Positions 1-11,216 of a stretch of 64,000 nt of DNA are shown one piece after another. The first letter of the stretch is position 1. Every line of letters begins with the position of its first letter. Made by a program: the position numbers and the translations under genes. The notes under the pieces are model-generated. The model did no database searches and had not been told where the DNA came from. It saw only the letters and a program-made list of their open reading frames with translations. The stretch is from Phoronis australis (Eukaryota > Phoronida > Phoronidae), in the NCBI GenBank assembly GCA_002633005.1, contig NMRA01000251.1:473649-537648 (forward strand), written 5' to 3'.

Positions 1-285
1 TAACAAGCATCTGACATGATGCAAGTTACATATTGGAATGACTTCCTCCTAGACCAATTGGACATTAAGGTTAACAAGCTCAGTTTGGTCAGCATTTTTA
101 CCCATAGCAGAGGACAAAATGAGTGCCAGTAACTGCGAGTGCTCTGCTTATAATTTGTCGATAATATATCGAATTCTTGTTTGGTTAAATTGCTGCTCAT
201 TTTAAACAACAAAACACAGTGGCATTAGAATAACTTACTTTGAATCATTGACCACCTGTGACGTATGTTGTGACTTCAGCCTTAC

Positions 286-390
286 CTGTGATATGAGATA
301 CTTTGTGATACGCTCAGATAGGCGGCCACGGGGGCTATTGAGAATCATCTCCAACATGTCACCTTTCAACTTCTCCATGACGACAAATAT
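286..390 (-). CDS. PRKD: PRKD exon: kinase hinge and alpha-D region (last exon in window)
   Basis: 105 nt (35 codons), phase 0 on both sides, TTTTCAG acceptor, ACAG|GTAAGG donor. It encodes [19 protein letters not shown] then [22 protein letters not shown] is the hinge with the PKD-typical Met gatekeeper, followed by alpha-D and the start of alpha-E. The catalytic loop (HCDLKPEN in the family), DFG, activation loop and C-tail are not in the window and should be encoded left of base 1. The gene is therefore partial at its 3' end here. Confidence 0.95.
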
Positions 391-3300
391 CTGAAAAGTA
401 GACGTCATTTGTATACCATATCTCTGTAACATGTAATCACTCTCAATCATTATCACCAAGATATTGTTCAGCAATATCACACATATACATTAAAATTCAT
501 ATGTACATAATTTTTTTAAATTTATAATGGTAATCTTGTATATATCATTGAAATTACTGTGGCATTTGTACACTCATCTGTATATACTGATATGTGTATG
601 TTTCAAAACATCGTGTGTCTTGTAATTATGTTGCTAGGTCAGTTACTTTATCTATGTTCAGTTGAGAGTAGAGTTTTGTTTCACAGGTATGAACGTAACA
701 GAATAAAGGCTGTGAACAATGAAAAGTGTCGTGCGTTTAACCAATTCTGTATAACTGATATGTGTGTGTATGTTCACCTGTGCGTGTGTATGTGATTCCC
801 AGGTATGTTTTCTAGCGCTTTCTGTTACATTATATTTTCTGTAATTAACTTTAATGAAGTAGAAGTCAACTTCTGTAAAAGTAATCAGTCTTTAAAACTG
901 CTGTTAACCAGCTGACTAACATTCCCTTAGTTAACTCTTGCACTAATAAGGAAATCCTAGTTGCCCTATGATTCACGTAAAGTACAATGAACTCGTAGCC
1001 ATCTTCAAAGATACTAGCAAACAGTACATTTTGCTGGATCTCTAAATGAGTGAGTGAAACTAGTGCAGTCCCCCAGTAGGTGTACTTCACTACGGTGACA
1101 CACCAAGATAGAATTATTGATACGGTTACCACTAGTTTCCTATTGATAGTTAAACAGAACAGGGACTTTTTTCTATATCTCCAAAAATGAAGGCATGGAA
1201 ATACATTAGCGTTATGTGTTTGCATCTGTCATACCAAACTGGGCAAATCCATACACATCCCAGTGTTGTCTTTCACCAAACACAAAGTAATACAAGAAAT
1301 TCCAATATTCCCAAAATGGGTTGAAAACCAGACACCAATCAAATTTACGTTGTTGAAGATATAAGTTCTTAACATACACCTTTAACAATTAAGGTTTTTT
1401 GTCTATATTTAATCAAGCAAAATAGCATCTAAACTTGTAAACTTGTACCTATATAACATCATTTGAAAGTTTTGTTTTCACATCAGACATTTCCATGGTT
1501 TCAAAGTTTTCTATAAAAATTGGCAAGCACACGCAGACATAGGTAAGGCTTCATTGAATCAGCGAGCTTGTAAACTGAGCATTGTGACAATTTTAAGGCA
1601 AGAGGATAAAGCAGAAATGGTTTCCCAACTTCTACTTCTGTTGCAGTAAAAACAAAATTACTAAGTTATTTAAAGGGATACCGAACCCAGATTTGGACTA
1701 TTAAGAGATAACAAAACAACTTTCCAATCCAGTTCCCTGAAAAAAAATAATGCCCTGTAATCCTCGACAACCCTCAAAAGTTGGAGTAAAATCCTTACAA
1801 AGTCTGCTAAATGGGCAAGCCTTACGTACGCTGTAGGCGAGTTACACAACAAATGTATGAAAGACCACCCACCAAGAATTTTTACTTGAATTCAGCTTTT
1901 TATCACTCATGTGGAATGCCAATGAGTAATGCTTTAGCAGGTGGCAGAACAAGGCCTTGATTGAAATCACCACAACATGGTTTAGTATCCTTCTTACCAT
2001 GTTTCACTAATAGGGAACATTCAACATACAATTTTTCAGTATCACGAGATTATGAAAGCGTCCTTCACCGAACCCCGTTTTTACTAATTCTGGTGTGCAC
2101 GGCAGGCCAAGTCGACAGCAACAAAATGCAAGATTTTTCATTCATGGACATTTCGAAATGGGACATTTTCATAGGAGTCATTAGATTCTTCCACTACACA
2201 AGAGTGGTAATTTAATGGCGTGATGACTGCAAATACAGTCAGACACATTGTGAAATGTGTGATGAAGTGTGTTAGGGCTCTTCGCATGAAATGTTTTTAT
2301 AAAACTGCTCAAAATCAATAAACTACAAACTGACATCCTTTTATGTAAAAAACGATGATTTTTAGCACTCAATAAAATTTGGACTGCATTACAGTGATGT
2401 TTAAACTTTCATTAAAGTAAAGACATCAAATTTCCAAAATGCACATGGAAATTTGCCACGTGATCGTACGTCAGCTCATGGTAGTAGATTGTAGCACAGC
2501 GTTTTTGACAGCCAATCTGTTGCAATAAATTCATCTGGACGAAGTTGATTAAGTCTGCAGTTTTCATCTTTATAATGCTGTTGTCAGAATCTTTTGATAA
2601 TGTATTTGATTTGGTCACATACCGTAAAACCTCATCAATTTAAGACACAGTATAGCAGACACGTGAAATTTTATTCTCTTTTTCATAAATGATATACAGT
2701 ATCAAAATAATGCTCGAACATATTCCAGTTCTCGGCTATATCTACCACCAGACAGCACTTTGAAAAAACGTGGTCGTTCACAACAATGATAGAGAAGCCC
2801 TTGAAAACGAAAAAAACACAAGTTAGACAATTATTTTTCTCCAAAACTGCTGAGATATTACCATGGCACACATAGCCATCCAAAATATTTGCATTGTCAC
2901 ATCAGTCTGACATGTCAGTTTGCAATGCACAATCAGCTGAATCAATCGTGAAATGGAAGCGATAAGTTTCCTTTATTTTCAGCGTGCCGGTGCTCGAACT
3001 ACACTGAATAACCAATGCAACAAATCCAATCAATTAATAATCCATGCTTTTTGTTTGGCCTAACCAGTCAGAGATGGACAGACGGTAATGCCATGTGCTT
3101 CTGGCTTCGTACACGGCACTTAACATGTGCAATATAAAACTTCATTTTTAATGAGAGTAAGTTGCCTTGTCATCTGTTTAGGCAAGAATGGGATCAAAAT
3201 GGGTTAACAGATGGAAACAATAAGGAATTTTGAGTCCATTAAAATGGCTATTCAGTAATCAATCATAAACATGCGGAACTTTTGAAAGCTGCCCCCTGGT

Positions 3301-4845
3301 GTCATGATTCATGCATTACACCAGGTTATTAATTTTGGAATGGAGTGTTGTTTCTGTGTTTAACACAAAGGGCTTGCCTAAATTGCTCCGACTTGATTTA
3401 AAATCAAAAATATTTCAAAAGCAGGCTGGATTGCACTCAAGTATAAGCTGTAAAAGTGCAAAAATCAAAAGTTATGTTTGTCTCTCACATAGTTGTAGTT
3501 TAAACAAGCTATTTGACAGAGGTGGCTAATTTAATAGTATATGTATGATGTTCGTGGAAATGTCAAATCTTTAACAGAAGTTTTTGAACCTACTTAAACA
3601 TTTGTCAGTTAACGTAAGATCTGCAGGTAAGATTAAGTTTGTCATAACATGGGTAACATTAAATCATGAAACTATGTTTTGGTATGTCATTGTACAGATA
3701 CTCATGTGGCTGGTGAGAAGACGATTCTAGCAAACAGCAGTTTCAATAACTGCAGCCTTTTGAATTAACCAGTACCTAAGATCACTTCAGAAAGCTGTTA
3801 CAAAATGTTAGCTTGAAAAAGCAGTATAAAACTCCACACTATACTAATACAATTACTCGCTACTAAAGAAGGAAATATTAAATTCGAAATTACGCAAAGA
3901 CAACAGATTTGAGTTAAACAAACATAAACGCAGGACTAAAACACCTCTATAGTCGTGATGCAGTTATTGCAAAAAAGTAGTTTTGAGCACACCAGGGCTA
4001 AAAATCAAACTTAGTGAAAATGAAAAAAATGAGGTCATGGAAAAGCAAAAAGCTAGGCAACTGTTGTCTGCAGATGTGCCGTTAAACATGGGGATATGGT
4101 AAATCTTGTCTTACTTTGAGAAAAAACATGCTATGATTGTCCTATTTCTTTAAGGTGGATTACTTTGTTTCAAAAGGGAACTTTGCCAATGTTTTGAATG
4201 ACATTACGCAGCTCAAACTATGATAATGGTAGCATAAAATTTTCTATCTGTATTTTTGGTGAGCTCTCACTTGTCCATCATAATGTGAGCAGAATCGCAA
4301 AGAATTACCATACAATCACAGACAGAAGCAAGGCGAAACTGCAGGAGTTAACTCCCTTGTTAATCATGCATGAAACAAGGAAAATCTCTTCTGCGCAGCA
4401 CATTATCAGAAAAACAGCACGCGAAAGGGGGACAGAACTGAGATGACTCTCAACTACTCTGAATGGATCATAGAAATGCAACCATGAAATCAGGTTATTG
4501 AAATAATAATAATAATAGTAAAGAAATCAAAATGTCAATTGAATAGTCATTCACATTCGCTGTGCTCTCTCACTCAGCAAAATGGTCATACTCACTTTTT
4601 GGGGAATGACTCCCTGTTAATAAAAATGCTTGTTTTTACTTTTTGCCAACAAATAATTATGCAATATATTTTGCTTAAATTTTCCAAGAAATAATCAAAT
4701 TCATAGGTTACCAAGATAGCATTAATGATAATGAAGTTATTCAAAACAAAACAACAACAAATCAAAGCAAAACAGTGCGGTCTAACAGAATAAGCCACAA
4801 TATCAAAAGCCATCTTGAAACCAAACATGGTCGCCATATACCCAC
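391..4845 (-). other. PRKD: PRKD intron, 4.5 kb
   Basis: Interval between the hinge exon and the beta-4 micro-exon. It is AT-rich with scattered short ORFs without family resemblance or coding bias. A short ATA/ATT trinucleotide run is present near 4505. I see no second gene, RNA gene or well-bounded transposon here. Confidence 0.6.
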
Positions 4846-4902
4846 CCTTTCTGGAGTCTCAAACATTTTTTCCAGGTTGACTACACCAGGATGGTGCAAG
4901 TT
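4846..4902 (-). CDS. PRKD: PRKD exon: kinase beta-4 region
   Basis: 57-nt micro-exon (19 codons), phase 0 on both sides, TTTACAG acceptor, AAAGG|GTGGGT donor. It encodes [19 protein letters not shown], almost identical to the vertebrate PKD sequence in this position. It joins the previous exon (ending SILK) and the next exon (starting IFVVMEKL). It is too short for ORF-based detection. Confidence 0.95.
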
Positions 4903-5094
4903 CTGTAAATCAGATCAAGTAATAAATGAACAACTTAAAATTTAGACATGAAGACATACAGAACATATTGCTTGATTGTAAGTGCTAAAGGTTAATATTT
5001 AGGACATAGTTGATAAGTCTGTGTAGTTGGCCAAATACTCAGTATATGATTTATTTTACGAATGCAAAAAGCTTGCGGACTTAATAAAATTATA

Positions 5095-5420
5095 GAAATG
5101 TCCTGTCTATTGGGTCACATGACCACGCCTTTAAAATAAAAATTAGCAAAAAAGAAAGGTAAATTTTCATATCAAAACCACGGTAACAATAACAGGGCCA
5201 ACTTTTGTTTGATATAAATTTTCAAGATGTGATCATAAAAAGATGCCATAGTTTTCTAGATTATCAAGTTGTTTCCGATTTATGCAAAAGTGGAACATTT
5301 TAAAAACAATTCCTAAGAGAGTTTTGGAAAACGGTGCATAAAGCATAAGTTTCGTTCAAATCCCATCCGCCATTTTTGAGATAAGATGTTCCAAAATTAA
5401 CCAAATTTGGACAGTTTTCC
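5095..5420 (-). repeat. Dispersed AT-rich repeat (GTGACCCAATTAA family)
   Basis: Lies in the intron between the beta-4 and VAIK exons. Its reverse complement resembles segments at 55660-56000 and 56830-57040. Shared short phrases include a GTGACCCAATT-like block, ATCATATCTCAGAAA and a block with TTCCACTTTTGCAT. The copies are diverged and boundaries are approximate. No coding capacity is seen. Confidence 0.5.
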
Positions 5421-6052
5421 AAAGTTCCACAAAACCTCAAGCTTCAAAAATGTTCCTCCACTCCCTTGAGTCATCAGAATGAATAAATTAGTACATTACA
5501 ACTTGATCCACATCAGGCTATAACGTGCATGGTACAACTGAAATTGGTCCATAGCCCATGGAAAAAACCAATGGCACAAAATATCATTTGCCGAGACCAC
5601 CTCAAATTCCACTTACAGTAAAAATAACAGGTTATGACAAGTTTTTGAAACAACAAGTGAACCTAACAATAGAATAGCATTTCCACCATTTAAACTTCCT
5701 CCATCATTCAAGGCAATGGCGGACAGTAACTACGGCCCTGCCTGTGCTCAGTGACCATGACAGGGAATTCTGGATACACTTAACATGTACTTCATAGTAA
5801 TCATTACAAAAAATTGTGCATGTAATCAGCTTGCTTCTATGACAAAGACACCATTATTCATACAGAGCAAAAGATCTCATAAAAACAAATTCTTGAATTC
5901 ATAGCAAGAACACTTGGACAGTAAAGTGAACAATTGATTTAAAGGAAAAACATCCATTTAACACAAATGGGTTATTAAAACATTCATCCAAGAGATTTCA
6001 TCCTTAAGCTTTTAACATTTAGTCCAACAATCTGACGGCAATTTAACAACAT

Positions 6053-6169
6053 TTAATGTTTATCTAGCCGTAATACAAAAGGTGATGTGTCAGTATATTG
6101 AACAAACATCACTTTGTGAATGGATACCAACAGAAGGTGATGTTTCAGTAAAAATTTAACAGACATCAC
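6053..6169 (-). repeat. 57-bp tandem duplication of exon end and 5' splice site
   Basis: On the minus strand the sequence CCATTCTCAAG|GTGATGT at the true exon end recurs 57 bp downstream as CCATTCACAAA|GTGATGT. The following TGTT, ACTGA and ACATCACCTT blocks are also repeated. The intervening frame is open, so the second donor at 6113 would add 19 codons in frame. Confidence 0.75.
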
Positions 6170-6276
6170 CTTGAGAATGGAAACCTCAGTCTTGAGTTGG
6201 GCTTCTTCCTTTGTCGGGAACCTTAACTTGTCAATAACTTTAATGGCAACCTCACGTCCATCACGTCTGTTTTTAC
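6170..6276 (-). CDS. PRKD: PRKD exon: VAIK lysine and alpha-C helix of kinase domain
   Basis: 107 nt, TTTTCAG acceptor, CAAG|GTGATG donor. It encodes [20 protein letters not shown] then [16 protein letters not shown]. It contains the beta-3 VAIK motif with the ATP-anchoring Lys and the alpha-C region with conserved Glu (TEVSIL). It ends in phase 0. The exon end and donor are duplicated 57 bp downstream in the intron with an open frame between (alternative donor at 6113), so a longer exon 6113-6276 is possible. Confidence 0.95.
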
Positions 6277-6896
6277 CTGAAAACAAGAGAAGGGGGGAGG
6301 TCTAAATTTTTGGTAATTCAAACCTACAGTAGGTTTAACTCAATGTTCCTTTGTGACCTTTCACCTCAAATACAAGCCAGAAGGTATGTATGTAAATGTG
6401 GAGACTTGCAACTTCGAAACTTATCATCATACATTCTACATCATATATCAAGGCTTAAATTAATGAAAATTGCAGTTGTGGTCAGGTAACAAAGTGCGAG
6501 TGTTCAAGAATGACTTACTGTTTTATCACGACCCTTGACTTATAATTCAGGATAACTTGAACAGAGACCAATTTGTGAGTGAAACAAAACCTTCCATTTA
6601 TCCTTGATAAAGCACAAACTGAAGGAGGAATCTTCTAAAGAGGTGTTCATAAAAGTTTGGGCATTAGCTGTCCTACCACAGAACTCATTAATAACTTAGT
6701 CAACAGCAGCAGATCCAAAGGGAGTTCAGGAGCAAATCTCAAGTGTTCCTTGTTGGTCCATAGTCATCAACTCGTAATCCAGATCCAGAATCCTCACTTG
6801 GTGAAGTAACATGGACAACCATCAATACACAGAGCCTCATACCTAGACACACTAGTGTCTATGACTGGTTCACTCTGAAAGCACTAACCACCCTAC

Positions 6897-7010
6897 CTCC
6901 GTACACAATACCAAACTGTCCCGAGCCCAGCACGTCATCAGGGAAGATCTGGTACAGCTGACTCACATCTTGTTTCTCTTCTTCCTTCCGGCCCTCGTAG
7001 GTCGAAGTTT
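6897..7010 (-). CDS. PRKD: PRKD exon: pre-kinase linker and glycine-rich ATP loop
   Basis: 114 nt, TTTAG acceptor, GGAG|GTAGG donor. It encodes a charged linker ([13 protein letters not shown]), then [20 protein letters not shown] and GG across the splice. [10 protein letters not shown] is the glycine-rich nucleotide-binding loop (G-x-G-x-x-G-x-V) of the CAMK-group PKD catalytic domain. The frame is continuous with both flanking exons. Confidence 0.95.
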
Positions 7011-8229
7011 CTAAACAACAACAGAACAGTTCAAATGAAAACAGTATTTCAGTTTAAGAATACTTCAAAATGTTTCAGAAAAATCTGACTATAATGCAAA
7101 AGTCAAGAACATGGTTCCTGGCTTTTTGGCAATACATCAAAAGACATTAAAAAACAAAAACCATATTTGAAGAAACATTTGTTGTTTTTCTAATCAACCC
7201 GATCAAAAAGTTTTCAACAAAAAACTATGTGCAAAAATGGTGAAAATTTGCTGAATTGAACTGCTTTGAACAGTTTTCTCTGACTTAGATTGAGAAAAAA
7301 GTCAGAGAAGTGACTGTACAGTGAAAATTGGCAATCAAAAACAGACACCAGTATATTTTTATTTACGTCATTAATGTCATCAGAAAAAAAGCAAAACTAC
7401 CAAGTTAATGGACACTCAAGGTCACTTTAGACAATGTGACATTGTTCTAAAGAAAAAGAATGAGCGCCCTATCTTGCAATGTTATTAGTAAGCAGATGAA
7501 AATAACGAAACAGTGTGTTGTGAAAATCCCACCCTCACATGTCAGCGTTGCCCATAGTGTCCTAAGCACTTGGTAGCATGTTGTTCCTGAAATGTTTTTA
7601 AGGGAGCGCCTTTGTGGCTTCGTTTTAAGAGTCCACTAAGACACAACAAATTAGAACCTGGGGTTAGTAAAACTCCTTCAAATTACAACTTGGTCTTATT
7701 CTTGTCTGCAGACTGCGATTAAAGCTCGGCATGCGAGCTTTCACGTAAGGATGTTTAAACACCATTGATTTATCAATTTGACTGCATCTATGGAAAACTT
7801 CCGGTAACTAAAAAAGTGGTCATTTCAAACTATCAATCAAAGGAAACTTCATACATGTGCGGCTTGTATTTATAAATAAAAATTGTCAAGCCCAAACAAT
7901 ATTATCAAATGGCTAAAAAGCCTTTCACTAGTCTATTCTCATGCACATTACGTGGGTTAATAATGGGTATTTAGGAATATATGCAAATAGGTAGCAGAAC
8001 AATGTACATACTTTATTCTATTGCACCTGATTGGCAGGTGCTTCAGGTCTGTGACCACAGGTGCATTCTGGTATATTGTGAGTTTTACATGATCAAGCAT
8101 TCTCAGGATATTGCGACGTATTAAAAGTAAACCACATGATCTCACTTGTTCTTGCTCCTGAGTAAGGCTACTGAGTAGACATGGATAACATATGTACAGT
8201 GAACAGAGACTGGAGTAAAGATCACAAAC
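7011..8229 (-). other. PRKD: PRKD intron, 1.2 kb, no distinct element recognised
   Basis: Intron between the PH-end exon and the ATP-loop exon. It is AT-rich, with no ORF of recognisable family, no tRNA-like sequence and no inverted-repeat element that I could delimit. Confidence 0.5.
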
Positions 8230-8482
8230 CTGCACTGTGCGTGGTTACAGGGAGAAGTGCCTGGCGAATGGCGTGTTCCAATGACTGAGCTTGTTCCAGG
8301 CCTATACCACTGTCTGACGACTGAGGGGGACACTCACGCGTCCCTCCACACGTGGGGTCTTCACCCACGTAATAAGATGTCTGGTCACACTGTATCTCGA
8401 ATACATGCGGGTCGCGAGTGGCGTCAACCGACTGTGGATCACGTGTAGTCTCAATATGGATTACGTCACTTAATGGGATCTC
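8230..8482 (-). CDS. PRKD: PRKD exon: remainder of PH domain
   Basis: 253 nt, GCAG acceptor, GCAG|GTTTGT donor. It starts EIPLSDVIHIETTRD, continues DPHVFEIQCDQTSYYVGED, then a Cys/Ser-rich loop, and ends SLEHAIRQALLPVTTHSA. The C-terminal helix aligns with the vertebrate PKD helix that reads MWEIAIQHALMPV. Here the near-invariant PH-domain Trp is Leu (codon TTG, one base from TGG). The linker after PH is short compared with vertebrate PKD1. Confidence 0.9.
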
Positions 8483-8743
8483 CTGCTCAATAAAAAGAAA
8501 GATAATTGCTGCCCAGACGCATTAAATGATGTCTACCTAACTTACATTTAGTCATTATTAATATTTTCTTGTTATTATTATTGGCATTACTATCATTACT
8601 ATTATCATAACTATCATTACTATGAATAATTAATTTTACCACCAACCTTATGCATCAATAAACAATGTTATAAGGAGTTTGTTTCCTTCACAAGCAGTGA
8701 ACATTTTTTAAATGAAATTAGAAACTTGCCAATTTCACCAACT

Positions 8744-9149
8744 AGGGGGAATCCACAATTGGCTAGACTTCAAAAACACTTGCCCCAATTTCAAAAACTT
8801 TCTGCTGGACTGCAAAACCCAATGGGCGGTGTTCCAACTGTGTCATCAAAACGCAATGTCCAGTACCTAAAAACCAGATGGCCACACCTAAAAAAACTGG
8901 TTGGCCGGCTCAAGCAAAACAGCTGAATAGGAAGTCTGGCCGTTGTGTTTGATCACTGACCAACTGGTTATAGCACCAATCATCGTGATTTGGGTCCAGC
9001 CAACTAGTTTTTTAGGTGAAGTCTAAACAACACGTTTGATCACTGGCCATTGGGTTTTGCAGACCAGCCGCTTCGTTTTGAAATCCAGCCAAGTGGTTTT
9101 GAAGTCCGGCCATGTGGTTTTGAAGTCCGACCAATTGCTGAACCCCCCT
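8744..9149. mobile_element. Foldback element with phrase-repeat TIRs (406 bp)
   Basis: The ends are inverted: left AGGGGGAATCCACAATTGG matches the reverse complement of the right end, AGGGGGGTTCAGCAATTGG, and both continue into GACTTCAAAA. The TIRs are long (over 100 bp) and built from short direct repeats of about 20 bp, such as GGCCGGACTTCAAAACCA with variations. A 66-residue ORF inside (8726-8926) is only the translation of these phrases. No transposase is present. No convincing target-site duplication was found. Confidence 0.7.
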
Positions 9150-9694
9150 TGACCAAACCTAGTACTTGGCAAGATGAAACGAAGTTAAAACACGCAAAAT
9201 ACTGTACAACTATGGACAATCAGAACTTATGTCTGCTGACAAATGTAAGAATAAGACAAAATACAACCGAGATACATGTGTGCCCTTAACATAACAATCA
9301 TCCCAGGTTTAAGCTAGGGATATCCACGTACAATCTTACACAAACAGCATCAGAGAATGTTTCTACAGTAGTTGAAAAGTAAATACTAAAAGCAAAACTT
9401 TTTGATAACGAGCATCACTGACGAATTTAAGTGCAAGTGGTAACTAGTAAACTGACAGTTTTACAGCATCTCAAATAGTAATTTAGAGCTGCATTTAATA
9501 TTGCACGCTGAGACTGCATGCAAAACATTTGTCACTCGCTTCTATTTTCCTTAAAATATTTTCAAACTTACAAAATGAAACACTACAATGCACACAGATA
9601 CAAAAAACCTGATTGACTAAAATAAACCTAGATTCAAGCAATGACCAAGAACAGGTGGGGTCAGTGAACTGCCATGCACCACAGATAGTCTCAC

Positions 9695-9772
9695 CTTGAA
9701 ATAACGCCCGACTTTCTCATTCTGATACAGGGTAATTGCCTTTGTGTCCAGCCGCCAATAGTGACGTTTTCT
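9695..9772 (-). CDS. PRKD: PRKD exon: PH domain core strands
   Basis: 78 nt (26 codons), phase 0 on both sides, GTAG acceptor, CAAG|GTGAG donor. It encodes RKRHYWRLDTKAITLYQNEK then VGRYFK, nearly identical in pattern to vertebrate PKD PH strands 2-4 (RKRHYWRLD followed by a hydrophobic strand). Because it is phase-symmetric, skipping it would delete part of the PH fold without a frameshift. Confidence 0.95.
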
Positions 9773-10424
9773 CTACAAGCAAAGTTTCAAAATAGTAACA
9801 AAACTTGAAGCAAAAACTGCAAATTAATAGAAGGTTAGAAGATTTTTACCAGGATGTCCTGATGTTTTCTTCTCTGATATAAAAATAATATGCCTATAAA
9901 CCCCCCTTCAACCCCAAGTATGCACTAGACACCATTTAAAAACATGAAACTGGTTTTAACTTGTTCCTTGCTCAAATTGGAAAGACATGACAGTTCATTT
10001 CTTGCTTGAGATCAGGTTAAACTTAAAGTCGCTTGTCATGATGGTTCATTTTATGTGCCGAGCATGGTCTCAAAAAATAAATGAAATATCAGTTCTTTAA
10101 CAAACCAGAGGTAAAGTCTTATCTGAGCAAGGAACAAGTTGACAGCAGCTTTATAATAAATATAGTAAGTGGTCTAATTCAAAAGTTCCTACATTTGATG
10201 GATGTAGTTTCAAACTGTCATGTTTTTGCTGCCATCCCGAGGCATTACACAATTCACAGGTCACACTGAGCACATAATTGTAGATAACAACTTTGTCACC
10301 ACAGCCATCAAAAATCTATTTCTATTTACAGCAAGCAAATGCTGATATTATTATTGTGTAGTCAGCTCAGTAACATATACCATGATTTATGTCAATAGCA
10401 AGAGAGTGTAGTAATAAGTACAGA

Positions 10425-11095
10425 GTGGTCCTGGCTAGTGAAGTGTACCGTTGAGTTTTGATTCATGCCTAAAGTGGGGTGGGGCATGTTGTTATGATTA
10501 CTGTGTAGTCCCAGTTAGTGAAGTGTACCATTGAGGTTGATTCATGCCTAAAGTGGGAGGGGGTGTTGTTATTACTGTGTAGTCCTAGTTAGTGAAGTGT
10601 ACCATTGAGTTTGATTCATGCCTTGAGTGGGGGGTGCTGTTGATTACCCTGTGGTCCTACTTGGTGAAGAGCACCATAGAGTTTGATTCAACCCTAAAGT
10701 GGGGGAATATTATTGATTACAATGTGGTCCTAGTTAGTGAAGTGTACCATTGAGTTTGATTCATGCCTTGAGTGGGGGGTGTTGTTATGATTACCATGTG
10801 GTCCTACTTGGTGAAGAGCACCATAGAGTTTGATTCAACCCTAAAGCGGGGGGAATGTTATTGATTACTGTGTGGTCCTAGTTAGTGAAGAGTACCATTG
10901 AGTTTGATTCATGCTTTGAGTGGGGGGTGTTGTTATGACTACCGTGTGGTCCTACTTGGTGAAGAGCACCATAGAGTTTGATTCAACCCTAAAGTGGGGG
11001 AATGTTATTGATTACTGTGTGGTCCTAGTTAGTGAAGTGTAGCATAATGAGTTTGATTCAAGCCTAGAGTGGGGGAGAGATGTTGTGATTACCGT
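10425..11095. repeat. Roughly 74-bp minisatellite derived from a PRKD exon end
   Basis: Nine units start at about 10425, 10505, 10579, 10651, 10724, 10798, 10872, 10946 and 11019 (lengths 72-80), followed by the exon-end parent at 11096. Each has the pattern GTGGTCC, TTAGTGAAGTGTACCAT, a TTTGATTCA block, a G-rich run and GATTAC. The core matches the reverse complement of the exon at 11093-11216 across its 5' splice site. The middle units alternate between two subtypes (GAAGTGTACCATTGAG and GAAGAGCACCATAGAG), so the array has a dimeric higher-order period of about 147 bp. Confidence 0.88.
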
Positions 11096-11216
11096 GTGGT
11101 CCCGGTTGGTGAAGTGTACCATCCAGCCTTCACGAATGATCTTGGAGCCTGTTCTCTTGGTATGCTTCACTGATTGCACAATACGCATGAGAGGAATCTG
11201 ACTGCTTGAAGTGGGA
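11093..11216 (-). CDS. PRKD: PRKD exon: start of PH domain
   Basis: 124 nt, TTTCAG acceptor, CACACG|GTAATC donor. It reads [19 protein letters not shown] and then [16 protein letters not shown], matching the conserved PKD block before the PH domain and the first PH beta strand. In PKD the PH domain is autoinhibitory. The last ~35 bases of this exon and its 5' splice site are the apparent parent of the tandem array that starts immediately downstream in the intron (10425-11095). The real donor is therefore followed by about eight degenerate copies of itself. Confidence 0.93.

Noticed and set aside
866-1225. 119-codon ORF on the minus strand, longest in the window
   Set aside because: Lies inside a PRKD intron, lacks any family resemblance and has no flanking splice sites in phase with the gene.
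6053-6286. 77-codon ORF as a free-standing small kinase-like gene
   Set aside because: It is the VAIK exon flanked by intron reads; splice sites and neighbours show it belongs to PRKD.
10425-11095. CRISPR array
   Set aside because: The repeats are contiguous ~74-bp units without unique spacers, in a eukaryotic intron; a minisatellite explains them.
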